This document shows positions 40,012-49,523 of a stretch of 64,000 nucleotides of DNA, in pieces. Below the pieces are notes generated by a model. That model saw only the letters and a list, made by a program, of their open reading frames with translations. It was not told where the DNA came from and ran no database searches. Both the position numbers and the translations under genes were made by a program. The stretch covers positions 1 to 64,000 of the forward strand of contig JAJSLL010000001.1 in assembly GCA_026127935.1 (NCBI GenBank). Direction: 5' to 3'. Positions within the stretch are counted from its first letter, which is position 1; each line of letters begins with the position of its first letter. The stretch comes from Thermoplasmatales archaeon (GTDB taxonomy: Archaea; Thermoplasmatota; Thermoplasmata; Thermoplasmatales; GCA-001856825).

Positions 40012-40173
40012 ATGAGAGGAACCCCTTCAATGGGAAGGAGAAACAGGATAAAAGTCCATATAAAGTGTAGAAGATGTGGCCAGCATTCTTACAACGTAAC
40101 GCATAAAAGGTGCGCACACTGTGGATACCCAGACTCAAGGATCAGAAGTTATAACTGGGCGAAGTCTAGGTGA
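40012..40173 (+). CDS. rpl37e: 50S ribosomal protein L37e
   Basis: Own translation MRGTPSMGRRNRIKVHIKCRRCGQHSYNVTHKRCAHCGYPDSRIRSYNWAKSR*; two CxxC pairs; missed by the ORF track because it is 53 aa. Confidence 0.96.
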   Translation: MRGTPSMGRRNRIKVHIKCRRCGQHSYNVTHKRCAHCGYPDSRIRSYNWAKSR

Positions 40174-41527
40174 ATCCTGCGGGATTGTAGCTCTTGCGGA
40201 GAGCATCCCGGTCGGTTACAGATTAGTACAGTCACTGAGGATAATCCAACACAGGGGACAGGAATCTTCTGGAATTTCTATAAACACCGGAAAAGTCCTC
40301 AAGAACTATAAGGGAATGGGTCTTGTCAACGAAGTTTTTTCAGGCGTGAAGATAGAGAAAGATACTGGTATAGGTATAGGACACATTAGGTACAGCACGG
40401 CAGGCTCTTCCACACTCGAGAATGCCCAGCCCCTGTACGCAAACATCGGAAAGTTTGAGATAGCTATCGGGCATAACGGTGAGATAGTCAATGCTCTCCA
40501 GCTCAAAAGGTCGCTTGAGAGCAAGGGGTACTCGTTTGCAACTAATTCTGATACAGAAGTCGTGATGAAATTGCTCTCGATTGAACTCTCCAAAACGTCT
40601 GATCCTGTTCTCTCAATGAAGAACACATTCAAAAAATTGGTTGGAGCGTACTCTCTAAACTTAATGATCAATCAGCGTGTTTTCGTCGCGCGTGACCCAA
40701 ATGGAATCAGGCCACTTGTAGTTGGGACTACAGAATTTGGTTACGGCGCTGCATCAGAGAGCGTGGTGTTCGATCAGCTCAACGGAAAGATGATAAGGGA
40801 TGTCCGCCCCGGAGAAATAGTGGAAATAAAGAAGAATGAATTCGATTCCTTCATGTACAATGAATCTTCTAAGACAGCTCATTGCATGTTTGAGTACGTT
40901 TACTTTGCACGACCTGACAGCGTGGTTGATGGAAGGAGCGTATTCGAGACAAGGATGGAACTCGGCAGAATTCTCGCTCGGGAGAGTCCAGTAAAGGGAG
41001 TCGACTGCGTAGTTGCGGTTCCTGACTCTGCAAGAACCCACGCGCAGGGATATGCCGAAGAATCAGGAATACCACTCACGGAAGGACTAATCAAGAACAG
41101 ATACGTGGACAGAACTTTCATTATGCCAGAGCAGGCAGGCAGGGAAAGTGAGCTCGACATAAAACTGAATCCGATAAGGCAGCTGATAGAGGGAAAGAAA
41201 GTGGTCCTGGTGGATGACAGTATCATAAGGGGGAACACCACCAGAAAGATCGTAAAGATGCTGAAGAAATACGGTGCGAAAGAGGTTCATCTGAGGATAG
41301 CGTGTCCACCCGTGCGTTTTCCCTGTTACCTCGGAATAGACATGAAAACAAAGGACCAGTTCATAGCCGCAAACCGGAGCCTCAAGGAAATAAATGCAAA
41401 ACTAGGGGCTGACAGTCTTCGCTACATTTCCCTGGAAGGACTTATTGAGGCAACTAGCCTAGGAAAAGAAAATCTGTGCCTCGGTTGCCTTAATGACAAG
41501 TATCCCGTGAGAATTGGAAGTCACTGA
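40121..41527 (+). CDS. purF: amidophosphoribosyltransferase
   Basis: 'ESCGIVALAE' nucleophile Cys; 'GHIRYSTAGSSTLENAQPL', 'DPNGIRPLVVG', 'VVLVDDSIIRGNTTRKIV'. Confidence 0.95.
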   Translation: MDTQTQGSEVITGRSLGESCGIVALAESIPVGYRLVQSLRIIQHRGQESSGISINTGKVLKNYKGMGLVNEVFSGVKIEKDTGIGIGHIRYSTAGSSTLENAQPLYANIGKFEIAIGHNGEIVNALQLKRSLESKGYSFATNSDTEVVMKLLSIELSKTSDPVLSMKNTFKKLVGAYSLNLMINQRVFVARDPNGIRPLVVGTTEFGYGAASESVVFDQLNGKMIRDVRPGEIVEIKKNEFDSFMYNESSKTAHCMFEYVYFARPDSVVDGRSVFETRMELGRILARESPVKGVDCVVAVPDSARTHAQGYAEESGIPLTEGLIKNRYVDRTFIMPEQAGRESELDIKLNPIRQLIEGKKVVLVDDSIIRGNTTRKIVKMLKKYGAKEVHLRIACPPVRFPCYLGIDMKTKDQFIAANRSLKEINAKLGADSLRYISLEGLIEATSLGKENLCLGCLNDKYPVRIGSH

Positions 41528-41539
41528 GCTGCGGTACAT

Positions 41540-42409
41540 TTAGAAATTATTTTTCTTGCTGCTCTGGTGGGACTGCAGAAATTTTATGGAATCGTAAAGG
41601 AAGATGTTGGTCCTCATATCAACTCCATTCTTCAGGCCAAGCGAGATCAGTTCTCCTGTTATTGAATCAATCTCGGTCCGCTTTCCCTGTCTCAGGTCCT
41701 GAAGCATGCTGCTATCATTCTCGGCAGTAACCTTGCAGGTCTCCAAAACGTTCTTCTCAACTTCTAGTCTGTAACCCATTTTTGAAAATAATTCTTCAAG
41801 CTCATTGATTGTAGCCATAGCTATGCTCCACAGCTCTTTAACATGCGGTAGCTGTCCATTCTTCACGCCGAATAGGGATGTTATGGGGTTTATCACTGCG
41901 TTTATTGCAGCTTTCCTGTACAGTTCCGGTTCTATGTCATTCACCCATTCAGCTTCAATCCCCGATTCCCTCAAAAATCTCAGGTCAATCTCCCCGGATC
42001 TGCTTCCTAGTCTGAAGTAACCCTTTCCAGTGAGTTCAGCGACTCCCTTAGATAGTCTCTTCGAGGCCCAGGTTGTGACCGCATATATTTTCAAAACTCC
42101 GTCTCTTTCCGTGCTGATGTGAATCAGCCCGTTCTGGATTAGGATCACCTTGCCCTTGAGATTATAGCTCGCGTATACCCCTTGCAGGTCATAAGACTTT
42201 ACTGCAATTATCGTGAGATCGGAGTCCTCTATTCCTTCTGAGATTTTTACAACAAACTTCTCCTCTTTCCCATTGTACCACAACACGAGACCCTTTTCGT
42301 AGTACTTCTTTTCCCCACTCTTAACCGTCAGCACTACTTCGTTTTTCTTGTGGAGAAAGTAAGACAGAACTATGCCCATCGAACCTGCGCCAATTATGTT
42401 TATTTTCAT
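41540..42409 (-). CDS. 2-dehydropantoate 2-reductase-like protein
   Basis: 'INIIGAGSMGIVLSYFL', 'KAAINAVINPITSLFGVKNG'. Confidence 0.85.
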   Translation of the reverse strand: MKINIIGAGSMGIVLSYFLHKKNEVVLTVKSGEKKYYEKGLVLWYNGKEEKFVVKISEGIEDSDLTIIAVKSYDLQGVYASYNLKGKVILIQNGLIHISTERDGVLKIYAVTTWASKRLSKGVAELTGKGYFRLGSRSGEIDLRFLRESGIEAEWVNDIEPELYRKAAINAVINPITSLFGVKNGQLPHVKELWSIAMATINELEELFSKMGYRLEVEKNVLETCKVTAENDSSMLQDLRQGKRTEIDSITGELISLGLKNGVDMRTNIFLYDSIKFLQSHQSSKKNNF

Positions 42410-42999
42410 GCGACCTTTGCCGTCTCGAATGCGGGGAGAATTTTACCCTGCTCGAACGCCTTCATGTTGATGTCCCAGTGCTTTTCCGGTAACGATTCTT
42501 TGATTGCGGTTATCAGGTTCTCTTCTCTGAGGTTCAGCAGCCCGGTCGAAAAAGTCGCGCCAATCATGGCAGTATTAGCTACCCTCTTGTTTCCTAGGTT
42601 CATTGCAATTTGGTCTGCCTCCACGTTGATCGTCTTGTACTTGCTCAGTGCCTCTGCAACGATCCTTTCAGGGTAATCCTGTATCTTCAGGGTGAGGGAA
42701 ACGGGATGTATCATCCTTCTGTTCAACACTATCACTCCAGATTCTTTCAATTTTGATAGGTTTCTAGCCCCTTCGAGTTCTTCGAATGCGAGCATGATAT
42801 CTGCAGATCTTGCTGGGATGATGGCACTTTTGTAGTCTCCGATCCTGACTTCTACCACTATTTTTCCTCCTCTCTGTGCCATGCCATGCAGTTCTGTCAT
42901 TAGAGCATTTTTACCTTCAATCAAAGCTGCCTTTCCAACTATGTTGGCTACCGTTATTATTCCCTGTCCTCCTACGCCTGCTAAGACCAAGGAGACCAC
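42406..42999 (-). CDS. iorB: indolepyruvate:ferredoxin oxidoreductase, beta subunit
   Basis: GTG start overlapping the iorA stop; 'VSLVLAGVGGQGIITVANIVGKAAL', 'MAQRGGKIVVEVRIG'. Confidence 0.88.
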   Translation of the reverse strand: MVSLVLAGVGGQGIITVANIVGKAALIEGKNALMTELHGMAQRGGKIVVEVRIGDYKSAIIPARSADIMLAFEELEGARNLSKLKESGVIVLNRRMIHPVSLTLKIQDYPERIVAEALSKYKTINVEADQIAMNLGNKRVANTAMIGATFSTGLLNLREENLITAIKESLPEKHWDINMKAFEQGKILPAFETAKVA

Positions 43000-44825
43000 T
43001 ATGGCTTCACCTCGATGGCGTTGAACGGGCAGACAAGTGGCTCTGAACAGACTGAGCAACCGTCGCACAGTTCTGGATCGATGTATACTCTGCCCTCATC
43101 CACATAAAAGGCAGCGCAAGTGAAATTCTTCACACAGTTGTAACAGAGATTGCACTTGTCTTGGTTTATCTGGAAGACCTTCGCCTCAGAAGGCACTCTC
43201 TTCCTGTCCACTTCTAGGGCACATTCCCTCTTGCTTATAATGACAGCAAGTTCATTGGAATCCAGGGCCTTCTTGAATGTGTCGAGTGAATTCTTGAGGT
43301 CATAAGGATCCATCGAGTATACGTTCTTGATTCCGATCCCTCTCACCACGCTCTCGATGTCTACCCTCTTGAAGGGCGGGGTCGTTTCAGGGGTAGGCTG
43401 TCCGCCGGTCATCGCAGTGACGTAATTGTCCATGATGACCAAAACGAAGTTGTGATTGTTGTGGTATGCGTTGATAAGACCTGGGATTCCAGCGTGGAAG
43501 AAGGTGCTGTCTCCTATGAAACTGACGACCCTCTCTTTTGCCTCTATCGTGAATCCGCTAGAAGAGCCGATCGAAGAACCCATCGAGAAGCAGTAATCTC
43601 CGAGCTGATACGGCTCGTAATATCCGAGGGAATAGCAGCCGATATCAGTGGGTACGATAGCGTCCTTGATTCCCCTCTGTTTCATGGCCAACTTTGCCAC
43701 ATAATAAGTTGCTCTGTGAGGGCAACCTGGACAAAGTACTGGCGCTCTTTCTGGAAGATTCAAATTTTGGGTTTTCGTTTGGAATTGGATACCGTATATC
43801 TCGGATAGAAAACCTGCCACACGGTCCACATCCATTTCGTATGAAGTGGGAATGCTCCCGTTAATCTTCCCATAGAATTTCTTGTTGATCGAGCGAATAG
43901 CGCAGAGGGATAGAATTTGTTCCTCCAAGAAGGGACCACCTTCTTCGACGAAGATAACTCGTTCGGCTTTCTCTACCTCCTTGAGGATCATTTCTTGGTC
44001 GAGGGGAAAGCTCAGTCCGATCTTCAAGATTCTAGCTTTTACGTTAAGCATCTGGATGGCTTCATCTATGTAGTTGTAGGCAGCTCCAGACGTAATTATC
44101 AGCGTGGAGGAATCGCCGTACACACTGTTCAGGATACCGTTATATTTAGAAGATCTGACTTTTTCAAGTCTGTTCACAATCGACATCTGTGCCTTGTAGG
44201 CATTTTCAGGCAACAAAACTAACGAGGCACTCTTCTTGTATTTCCACTCATTCTTTTCCTTAATCTTCCCAAGTCTAACCGGCGCTCTTACGTGCGAAAT
44301 ACGAGTGACACTCCTGATCAAGACAGGATGTCCAATCTCTTCTGAAATATCGAAAGCGTGAACGATATAGTCCTTGAGCTCCTGCGGGCTTGATGGTTCT
44401 ATTACTATGGTCCGTGCAAATTTTCCCAGGAATCTGTTGTCCTGTTCGTTCTGGGACGAATGCATAGAAGGGTCGTCAGCAGAGAAGACGACCATGCCTC
44501 CCTTCACCCCTGCTCCAGACAGTGAGACGAACGAATCCATCGCGACGTTCAGACCCACGTGTTTCATGAAAACGAATGACCTCAGTCCTCCAGCAGATGC
44601 TGCGGAAGCTACCTCCAGAGCAACCTTTTCGTTTGTAGAAAATTCGAACTTTATTCCAATCCTGTCCGATAACTTATAGAGAACATCGCCTATTTCCGAA
44701 CTTGGAGTACCTGGATAAGCTGCTGCGACAGACACTCCAGCTTCGTACAATCCCCTTACGACTGCTTCGTTTCCAAGGAGAAATTCCATTTTTCCCTCAG
44801 AACCAAGAAGCAAGTCGTATGCCAT
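42999..44825 (-). CDS. iorA: indolepyruvate:ferredoxin oxidoreductase, alpha subunit
   Basis: 608 aa; 'AAYPGTPSSEIGDVL', 'CPGCPHRATYYV', 'TDIGCYSLG', 'GDSTFFHAGIPGLINAYHNNHNFVLVIMDN', C-terminal 4Fe-4S cysteines. Confidence 0.93.
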   Translation of the reverse strand: MAYDLLLGSEGKMEFLLGNEAVVRGLYEAGVSVAAAYPGTPSSEIGDVLYKLSDRIGIKFEFSTNEKVALEVASAASAGGLRSFVFMKHVGLNVAMDSFVSLSGAGVKGGMVVFSADDPSMHSSQNEQDNRFLGKFARTIVIEPSSPQELKDYIVHAFDISEEIGHPVLIRSVTRISHVRAPVRLGKIKEKNEWKYKKSASLVLLPENAYKAQMSIVNRLEKVRSSKYNGILNSVYGDSSTLIITSGAAYNYIDEAIQMLNVKARILKIGLSFPLDQEMILKEVEKAERVIFVEEGGPFLEEQILSLCAIRSINKKFYGKINGSIPTSYEMDVDRVAGFLSEIYGIQFQTKTQNLNLPERAPVLCPGCPHRATYYVAKLAMKQRGIKDAIVPTDIGCYSLGYYEPYQLGDYCFSMGSSIGSSSGFTIEAKERVVSFIGDSTFFHAGIPGLINAYHNNHNFVLVIMDNYVTAMTGGQPTPETTPPFKRVDIESVVRGIGIKNVYSMDPYDLKNSLDTFKKALDSNELAVIISKRECALEVDRKRVPSEAKVFQINQDKCNLCYNCVKNFTCAAFYVDEGRVYIDPELCDGCSVCSEPLVCPFNAIEVKP

Positions 44826-44826
44826 T

Positions 44827-45708
44827 CTACGACTGCTCCTTTTTCAGGAGATATGACCATCTCTCGTTGACCGATTCTTCGATCACCTTGATCTCGTCGT
44901 CCTTCAGGTGTGCAAATCTCCCCTGCAGAGACAGGTAATCCGTCAACCGAGCCGTCTTGCCGGGTTTGAATAGAGAAAATTTACCATTCCTGAATTCATA
45001 GAGAGGGAACACTTTTGATTCAACCGCAAGCCTGGAGATCTTTACGGTATCAGCCGAATTGTGATACCATCCTGGGGGGCACGGTGAGAGAATCTGTATG
45101 AATTTTGGGCCCTTGATCGACTTGGCTATTGAGATCTTTCTCTCCAGGTCTTCCGGGTACCCGATCGTAGCCGTAGCAACGTAGGGAACATTCTGTGCTA
45201 TCATGAGGTCCGCTACAAACTTCTTGTTCTGTTTCTTGAAATCTCTTTTCATTCCAACAGGAGTCGTAGTCGTCCATGCTCCGTAAGGGGTACTGCCGCT
45301 TCTCTGGATTCCGGTATTCATGTATGCCTCGTTGTCGTACATGATATAGATCACGTTGTGGCCCCTTTCCATAGCGGCACTCAGTCCCTGCAGACCGATA
45401 TCAGCAGTTCCTCCGTCTCCTGCAAATGCAAACACATTGTAGTCTTCCTTCCCCTGTGCATCAAGTCCCTCTCTCAAACCAGATATTGCTGCGCCGGCAG
45501 CCGCGAAAGGTGTGTAAAGTAACGGGACTTTCAGGTTGGTGGCCGGAAACTCTCCCGGGACTACTGACCAGCAGCAGGCTGGGATTGCAAGCGCAGTCTT
45601 GGGACCGGCTGCCTTGAGCATATACCTCATCGAGAGGGCTGCTCCACATCCCGCGCAAGCAGTATGTCCCTGTTCCATGTATTCTTCCCTCGGTATTGTG
45701 AGAGGCAT
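44827..45708 (-). CDS. porB: 2-oxoacid:ferredoxin oxidoreductase (POR/VOR type), beta subunit
   Basis: 'GHTACAGCGAALSMRYML', 'AFAGDGGTADIGLQGLSAAMERGHNVIYIMYDNEAYMNTGIQRSG'. Confidence 0.93.
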   Translation of the reverse strand: MPLTIPREEYMEQGHTACAGCGAALSMRYMLKAAGPKTALAIPACCWSVVPGEFPATNLKVPLLYTPFAAAGAAISGLREGLDAQGKEDYNVFAFAGDGGTADIGLQGLSAAMERGHNVIYIMYDNEAYMNTGIQRSGSTPYGAWTTTTPVGMKRDFKKQNKKFVADLMIAQNVPYVATATIGYPEDLERKISIAKSIKGPKFIQILSPCPPGWYHNSADTVKISRLAVESKVFPLYEFRNGKFSLFKPGKTARLTDYLSLQGRFAHLKDDEIKVIEESVNERWSYLLKKEQS

Positions 45709-46884
45709 TTATCTCGCCTCCACATTGACCCACTCTATCTCATTATTGCCCTCTACAAGATTTTCGAACATTAGTTCATAATCCTTGACTCTAACGTCCC
45801 TTCCTCCCAATCCGACCACATAATTCCTCATCGGGACGTCCACCCTTCCATAAAGGGCGGTAGCCACGTCTTCAAACGTGGGTCCCCTTTGACCGAACGA
45901 GAGGTTTCTTTCTACCACGCCAAGTCCCTTGAGACCCTTGACGGCTTTGACAATTTCCTCTCCTGGAAAAGGTCTGTAGAAATATAGCCTAATGAGCCCC
46001 ACTTTCTGACCCCTTTCCCTGAGTTTCCTTATCGTGTATTTTGCGGTAGAGGAAATAGCTCCCAACGTAATCAGGGCATAATCTGCATCTTCCATCATGA
46101 AATTCTCAGTGAGTCCTGGAAGCTCTGCATTGAATAGATCATTAAAGGTGGTAATCTCTTTCTTGATCGCATTTGTGGCATTGTACATGCTGTCTCTCAT
46201 GTCCTTCTTCATTTCCATAAAGGGACCATCGGGGGGTACAATTGATCCGTATCCAGCAGGATTATTGAAATCCATTTTTGATTCCAGCTCAAGCTCACCC
46301 AGGTAATCTGCTGCCGTACTGTGACTTCTAACTTCAACAGGTTCGGACGTATGAGAGAGGGTGAATGCGTCCAGCATATTCATAACGGGGAGCAACAGCT
46401 TGTTGTTCTCCGCAATCTTGTATCCAAGAAGTATGCTGTCCATAGCCTCTTGATTTGTCTCACAGTACATCTGAAGCCAACCCGTATCTTTCTGGTTGAA
46501 GGAATCAGTATGCTCACCCCATATGCTCCATGGCGGGCCTATCGCACGATTTACGACAGTCATGACCAGGGGCAACCTCATTCCTGCTGCCCAGTGAAGT
46601 GCTTCATGCATATACAGTAGGCCGTGTGAGGAAGATGCTGTAAAAGATCGCACGCCCGTCATCTCACTTGCAGTAACAGCGGACATTGCACTGTGTTCGC
46701 TTTCGACTTCGATGAACTTCGAATTCAGTTCGCCATTGGCCACCATCTCTGCCAGTTTTTCAACAATGGTGGTTTGTGGAGTTATTGGATAAGCAGCTAT
46801 GACCTTTACATTTGATAATTTGACGCCAGCTGCCACAGCCTCGTTTCCCGTCATTATACGTCTGGACGACTGCATCGATTCCAT
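45709..46884 (-). CDS. porA: 2-oxoacid:ferredoxin oxidoreductase (POR/VOR type), alpha subunit
   Basis: 'MTGNEAVAAGVKLSNVKVIAAYPITPQTTIVEKLAEM', 'VESEHSAMSAVTASEMTGVRSFTASSSHGL'. Confidence 0.93.
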   Translation of the reverse strand: MESMQSSRRIMTGNEAVAAGVKLSNVKVIAAYPITPQTTIVEKLAEMVANGELNSKFIEVESEHSAMSAVTASEMTGVRSFTASSSHGLLYMHEALHWAAGMRLPLVMTVVNRAIGPPWSIWGEHTDSFNQKDTGWLQMYCETNQEAMDSILLGYKIAENNKLLLPVMNMLDAFTLSHTSEPVEVRSHSTAADYLGELELESKMDFNNPAGYGSIVPPDGPFMEMKKDMRDSMYNATNAIKKEITTFNDLFNAELPGLTENFMMEDADYALITLGAISSTAKYTIRKLRERGQKVGLIRLYFYRPFPGEEIVKAVKGLKGLGVVERNLSFGQRGPTFEDVATALYGRVDVPMRNYVVGLGGRDVRVKDYELMFENLVEGNNEIEWVNVEAR

Positions 46885-46885
46885 T

Positions 46886-47176
46886 TCACTCCTCCTCCCT
46901 GACCATCTCTATGGCACCGAATGGGCACTCTGTTTCACATATCCCACATCCCTTGCAGTGATCGTAGTCTATCGAAGGTGCCTCTAGAGATGAGAATTTT
47001 TCATTCGGCGACTTCAGCCTAGAGTCAACGACAAGGTCAATTGCAACGTCTGGGCAGAACTTCCAGCAAATTGCACATCTCGTGCACTTGGTATAATCAA
47101 TCACTGGCTTGCTGGTCCTCCAGGAGGAAAGTATTTTTGTGGATGTTGAAGCGTAAGTTATTGGGAGAAAGGGCAT
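46886..47176 (-). CDS. porD: 2-oxoacid:ferredoxin oxidoreductase, delta (ferredoxin) subunit
   Basis: two 4Fe-4S motifs 'CTRCAICWKFCPDVAI', 'CKGCGICETECPFGAIEMV'. Confidence 0.92.
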   Translation of the reverse strand: MPFLPITYASTSTKILSSWRTSKPVIDYTKCTRCAICWKFCPDVAIDLVVDSRLKSPNEKFSSLEAPSIDYDHCKGCGICETECPFGAIEMVREEE

Positions 47177-47178
47177 GA

Positions 47179-47724
47179 CTAGTTCAACTCCGTCTCTTCG
47201 AACGCTTCCTGTATAGCATTGACATTTTCCTTCTTTCTTGAAGGAACCGTGTCGGAGGTTGCGTTCTTAATTGATTGAAGTGAAACCAGATTGGATATCT
47301 TTGCGAATGCCCCAAGGATAGCGGTATTGACTATCGGGTGAGATGGATCTCCAAGACCATTCCTGAGTGCGATGCTGGTTGCATCGACGCTAGCCACCCT
47401 GTACTTTCCTGCCTCCTTCAGGTTACCGCGCTTCCCATTCACAACGATAATGCCATCGTTCTTCAGTCCCTCGGTGACGTTCACGCCGTTCATCAGTGAT
47501 TTGTCCAAAATTATCACTGCATCAGGTTCGTAAATTTGACTCCTGAGTTCGATCCTCTGATCGTCAACTCTGGTGAAGGCTGTTACAGGCGCACCTCTTC
47601 TCTCCGTACCAAAGAACGGAAAGGAGGTCACCCACTTGCTCTCTAGGAATGCAGCAGTAGCAAGAATTTTAGAGGCAGTGACCGCCCCTTGTCCACCTCT
47701 ACCGTGGAACCTTATTTCGTACAT
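47179..47724 (-). CDS. porC: 2-oxoacid:ferredoxin oxidoreductase, gamma subunit
   Basis: 'EIRFHGRGGQGAVTASKILATAAFLESKWVTSFPFFGTERRGAPVTAFTRV'. Confidence 0.93.
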   Translation of the reverse strand: MYEIRFHGRGGQGAVTASKILATAAFLESKWVTSFPFFGTERRGAPVTAFTRVDDQRIELRSQIYEPDAVIILDKSLMNGVNVTEGLKNDGIIVVNGKRGNLKEAGKYRVASVDATSIALRNGLGDPSHPIVNTAILGAFAKISNLVSLQSIKNATSDTVPSRKKENVNAIQEAFEETELN

Positions 47725-47917
47725 ATCTTACACTAATCCAATAGTGCACGATGTTATAAAAAGACATTAGGAATTTTAGGTGCACTTAAATCGTGTAGAC
47801 ATTGGATTATTCAAGGTTTAATGATGATTTCAAGTCCGCTAAATCATTGAATTTAACGTAACCTAACTTGAATCAAAAACAATAACAATATTATCTGTAA
47901 GTTTATACCAAACGGAA

Positions 47918-48814
47918 ATGGACGTTAGGATACTCATCGACGAAATTGTCAAGAACATGGGGTACAGAACCTACCCCGGGTATCCGGAGGATTACATCTG
48001 GGTGGATCATGGTGACGGGTCGGGAGAGGTCATAATGCTCCTGGAAAATGACGACATGGAAAAGGTAAGGGAGTACAATTCATCCACCGTTTCATTCCCA
48101 GGGGAGAGATTTCTTTTCCTGCTCTCTGACGGTCCAAATAAGGAGATACTGTCGTACTGCAAGGGACACAAAATCACCCCAGTCACGAGAAACGAGGCTG
48201 CGAAGATGCTTGGAATGGCACTCATCGATATGCACTTGGCCAAGAAGCCTGCGAAAAGACCAGTGGTCCAGCAGGTAAGCGAAAACAAGGACTTCATACT
48301 AGTCTATCTGGAGGAAGGAAACAATCCAAAGTACATTCGACCAGTGGTTACGGGGGAGGTGGTCACAGGTTCAATCGGCCTGCGTTCAGATCTTATCTTT
48401 GTTCCCTATCATTTCGTTTCCTATTCCATGAAAGTGTTGGAGGGGGACAACATTGCGACCAAGGAAGGGACTGCAATGATCAATGCAGTAAATGGAAAGG
48501 TCTACAGATCGATAAACGGTTATGAGATACTCGATTCTTGGCCGACAATTCACAGGGAGTTGGAACCTAAGTGGGAACCTCTGGCTTCTATGGAAAGGGC
48601 TAAGAGATGGGCAGGTGACAACCTCGAGACAGAGGTCCTGGAAAAGAGTGAAACTGCGGGTTTCATAATCTACTCAAGGAGCCGAGTAAAACCTCTGGAG
48701 GACACAATAAAGGTGACGTTCATCAACACCTGTTTCTATCCAATTTATTCTTCTTCCGTACTTGTTATGGACGGGTTCACCGGTGAGATAAAATCAATCA
48801 GCGATTATGTCTGA
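47918..48814 (+). CDS. uncharacterised protein
   Basis: 298 aa ORF, no confidently recognised family. Confidence 0.65.
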   Translation: MDVRILIDEIVKNMGYRTYPGYPEDYIWVDHGDGSGEVIMLLENDDMEKVREYNSSTVSFPGERFLFLLSDGPNKEILSYCKGHKITPVTRNEAAKMLGMALIDMHLAKKPAKRPVVQQVSENKDFILVYLEEGNNPKYIRPVVTGEVVTGSIGLRSDLIFVPYHFVSYSMKVLEGDNIATKEGTAMINAVNGKVYRSINGYEILDSWPTIHRELEPKWEPLASMERAKRWAGDNLETEVLEKSETAGFIIYSRSRVKPLEDTIKVTFINTCFYPIYSSSVLVMDGFTGEIKSISDYV

Positions 48815-48960
48815 ATCGAGTGACTTTTTATGATGGAAATGAGAACTCGTTAACTGGAGGGTCGTATCTTGATCCAATTTGTGTGTCACTAATCGGAATC
48901 TGAAACATACGTAAACATCAGTGTGTTGAGACAGAAAGTCATAATAAACAGTAATTTATA

Positions 48961-49515
48961 TTGATTGGGATATTAATGCAAGAGGCTACTGGTTCTGACT
49001 TGAAATTCATAATAGAATATGTAAAGCAGAAGAGAGGACAGAGCGGGGTTAGGGTGTTGCTGAACGAACTGAACAAGCCATCGATACTATTCACCACTCT
49101 GACCAAGATCGGCAGGACTCAGGTTTTCAGAGAAGAAATCTACAAAAAGCTCATTGAGGCCGCCGCTGTTACTCTTGGGGGAGACCTCAAGACAAGGTTG
49201 AATCAGCTTGGTTATGCCCTGGGAGATCGAGCAAAGATGACCAAGTTCATAGCTAGGTTCTCCACACCCAAGCAGCTAGTAAGACTGATTGAAGACAGCA
49301 TCATAACGGATGTCCCTTTTGTCAAATCTTCAGTAAACGAACTTTCCAAACATGTCACTATACTTAGGGTAACGGCAAGAAAGAATGGCGAGAATTTCCT
49401 AGACGTGGCTGATGGTTACGTCACCGCTGTACTGGATCAAACAGGGAAGTCACTTACTATCACAGAAAAGAAGATCACCAGTGAAGAAGTCTCGTTCAAA
49501 TTCAAGATCGGCTAG
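48961..49515 (+). CDS. uncharacterised protein
   Basis: 184 aa ORF (TTG, or ATG at 48976). Confidence 0.65.
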   Translation: MIGILMQEATGSDLKFIIEYVKQKRGQSGVRVLLNELNKPSILFTTLTKIGRTQVFREEIYKKLIEAAAVTLGGDLKTRLNQLGYALGDRAKMTKFIARFSTPKQLVRLIEDSIITDVPFVKSSVNELSKHVTILRVTARKNGENFLDVADGYVTAVLDQTGKSLTITEKKITSEEVSFKFKIG

Positions 49516-49523
49516 GTTTTTAT

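Noticed and set aside
43452-44222. Plus-strand ORFs antisense to iorA
   Set aside because: Entirely within the well-supported IorA coding region.
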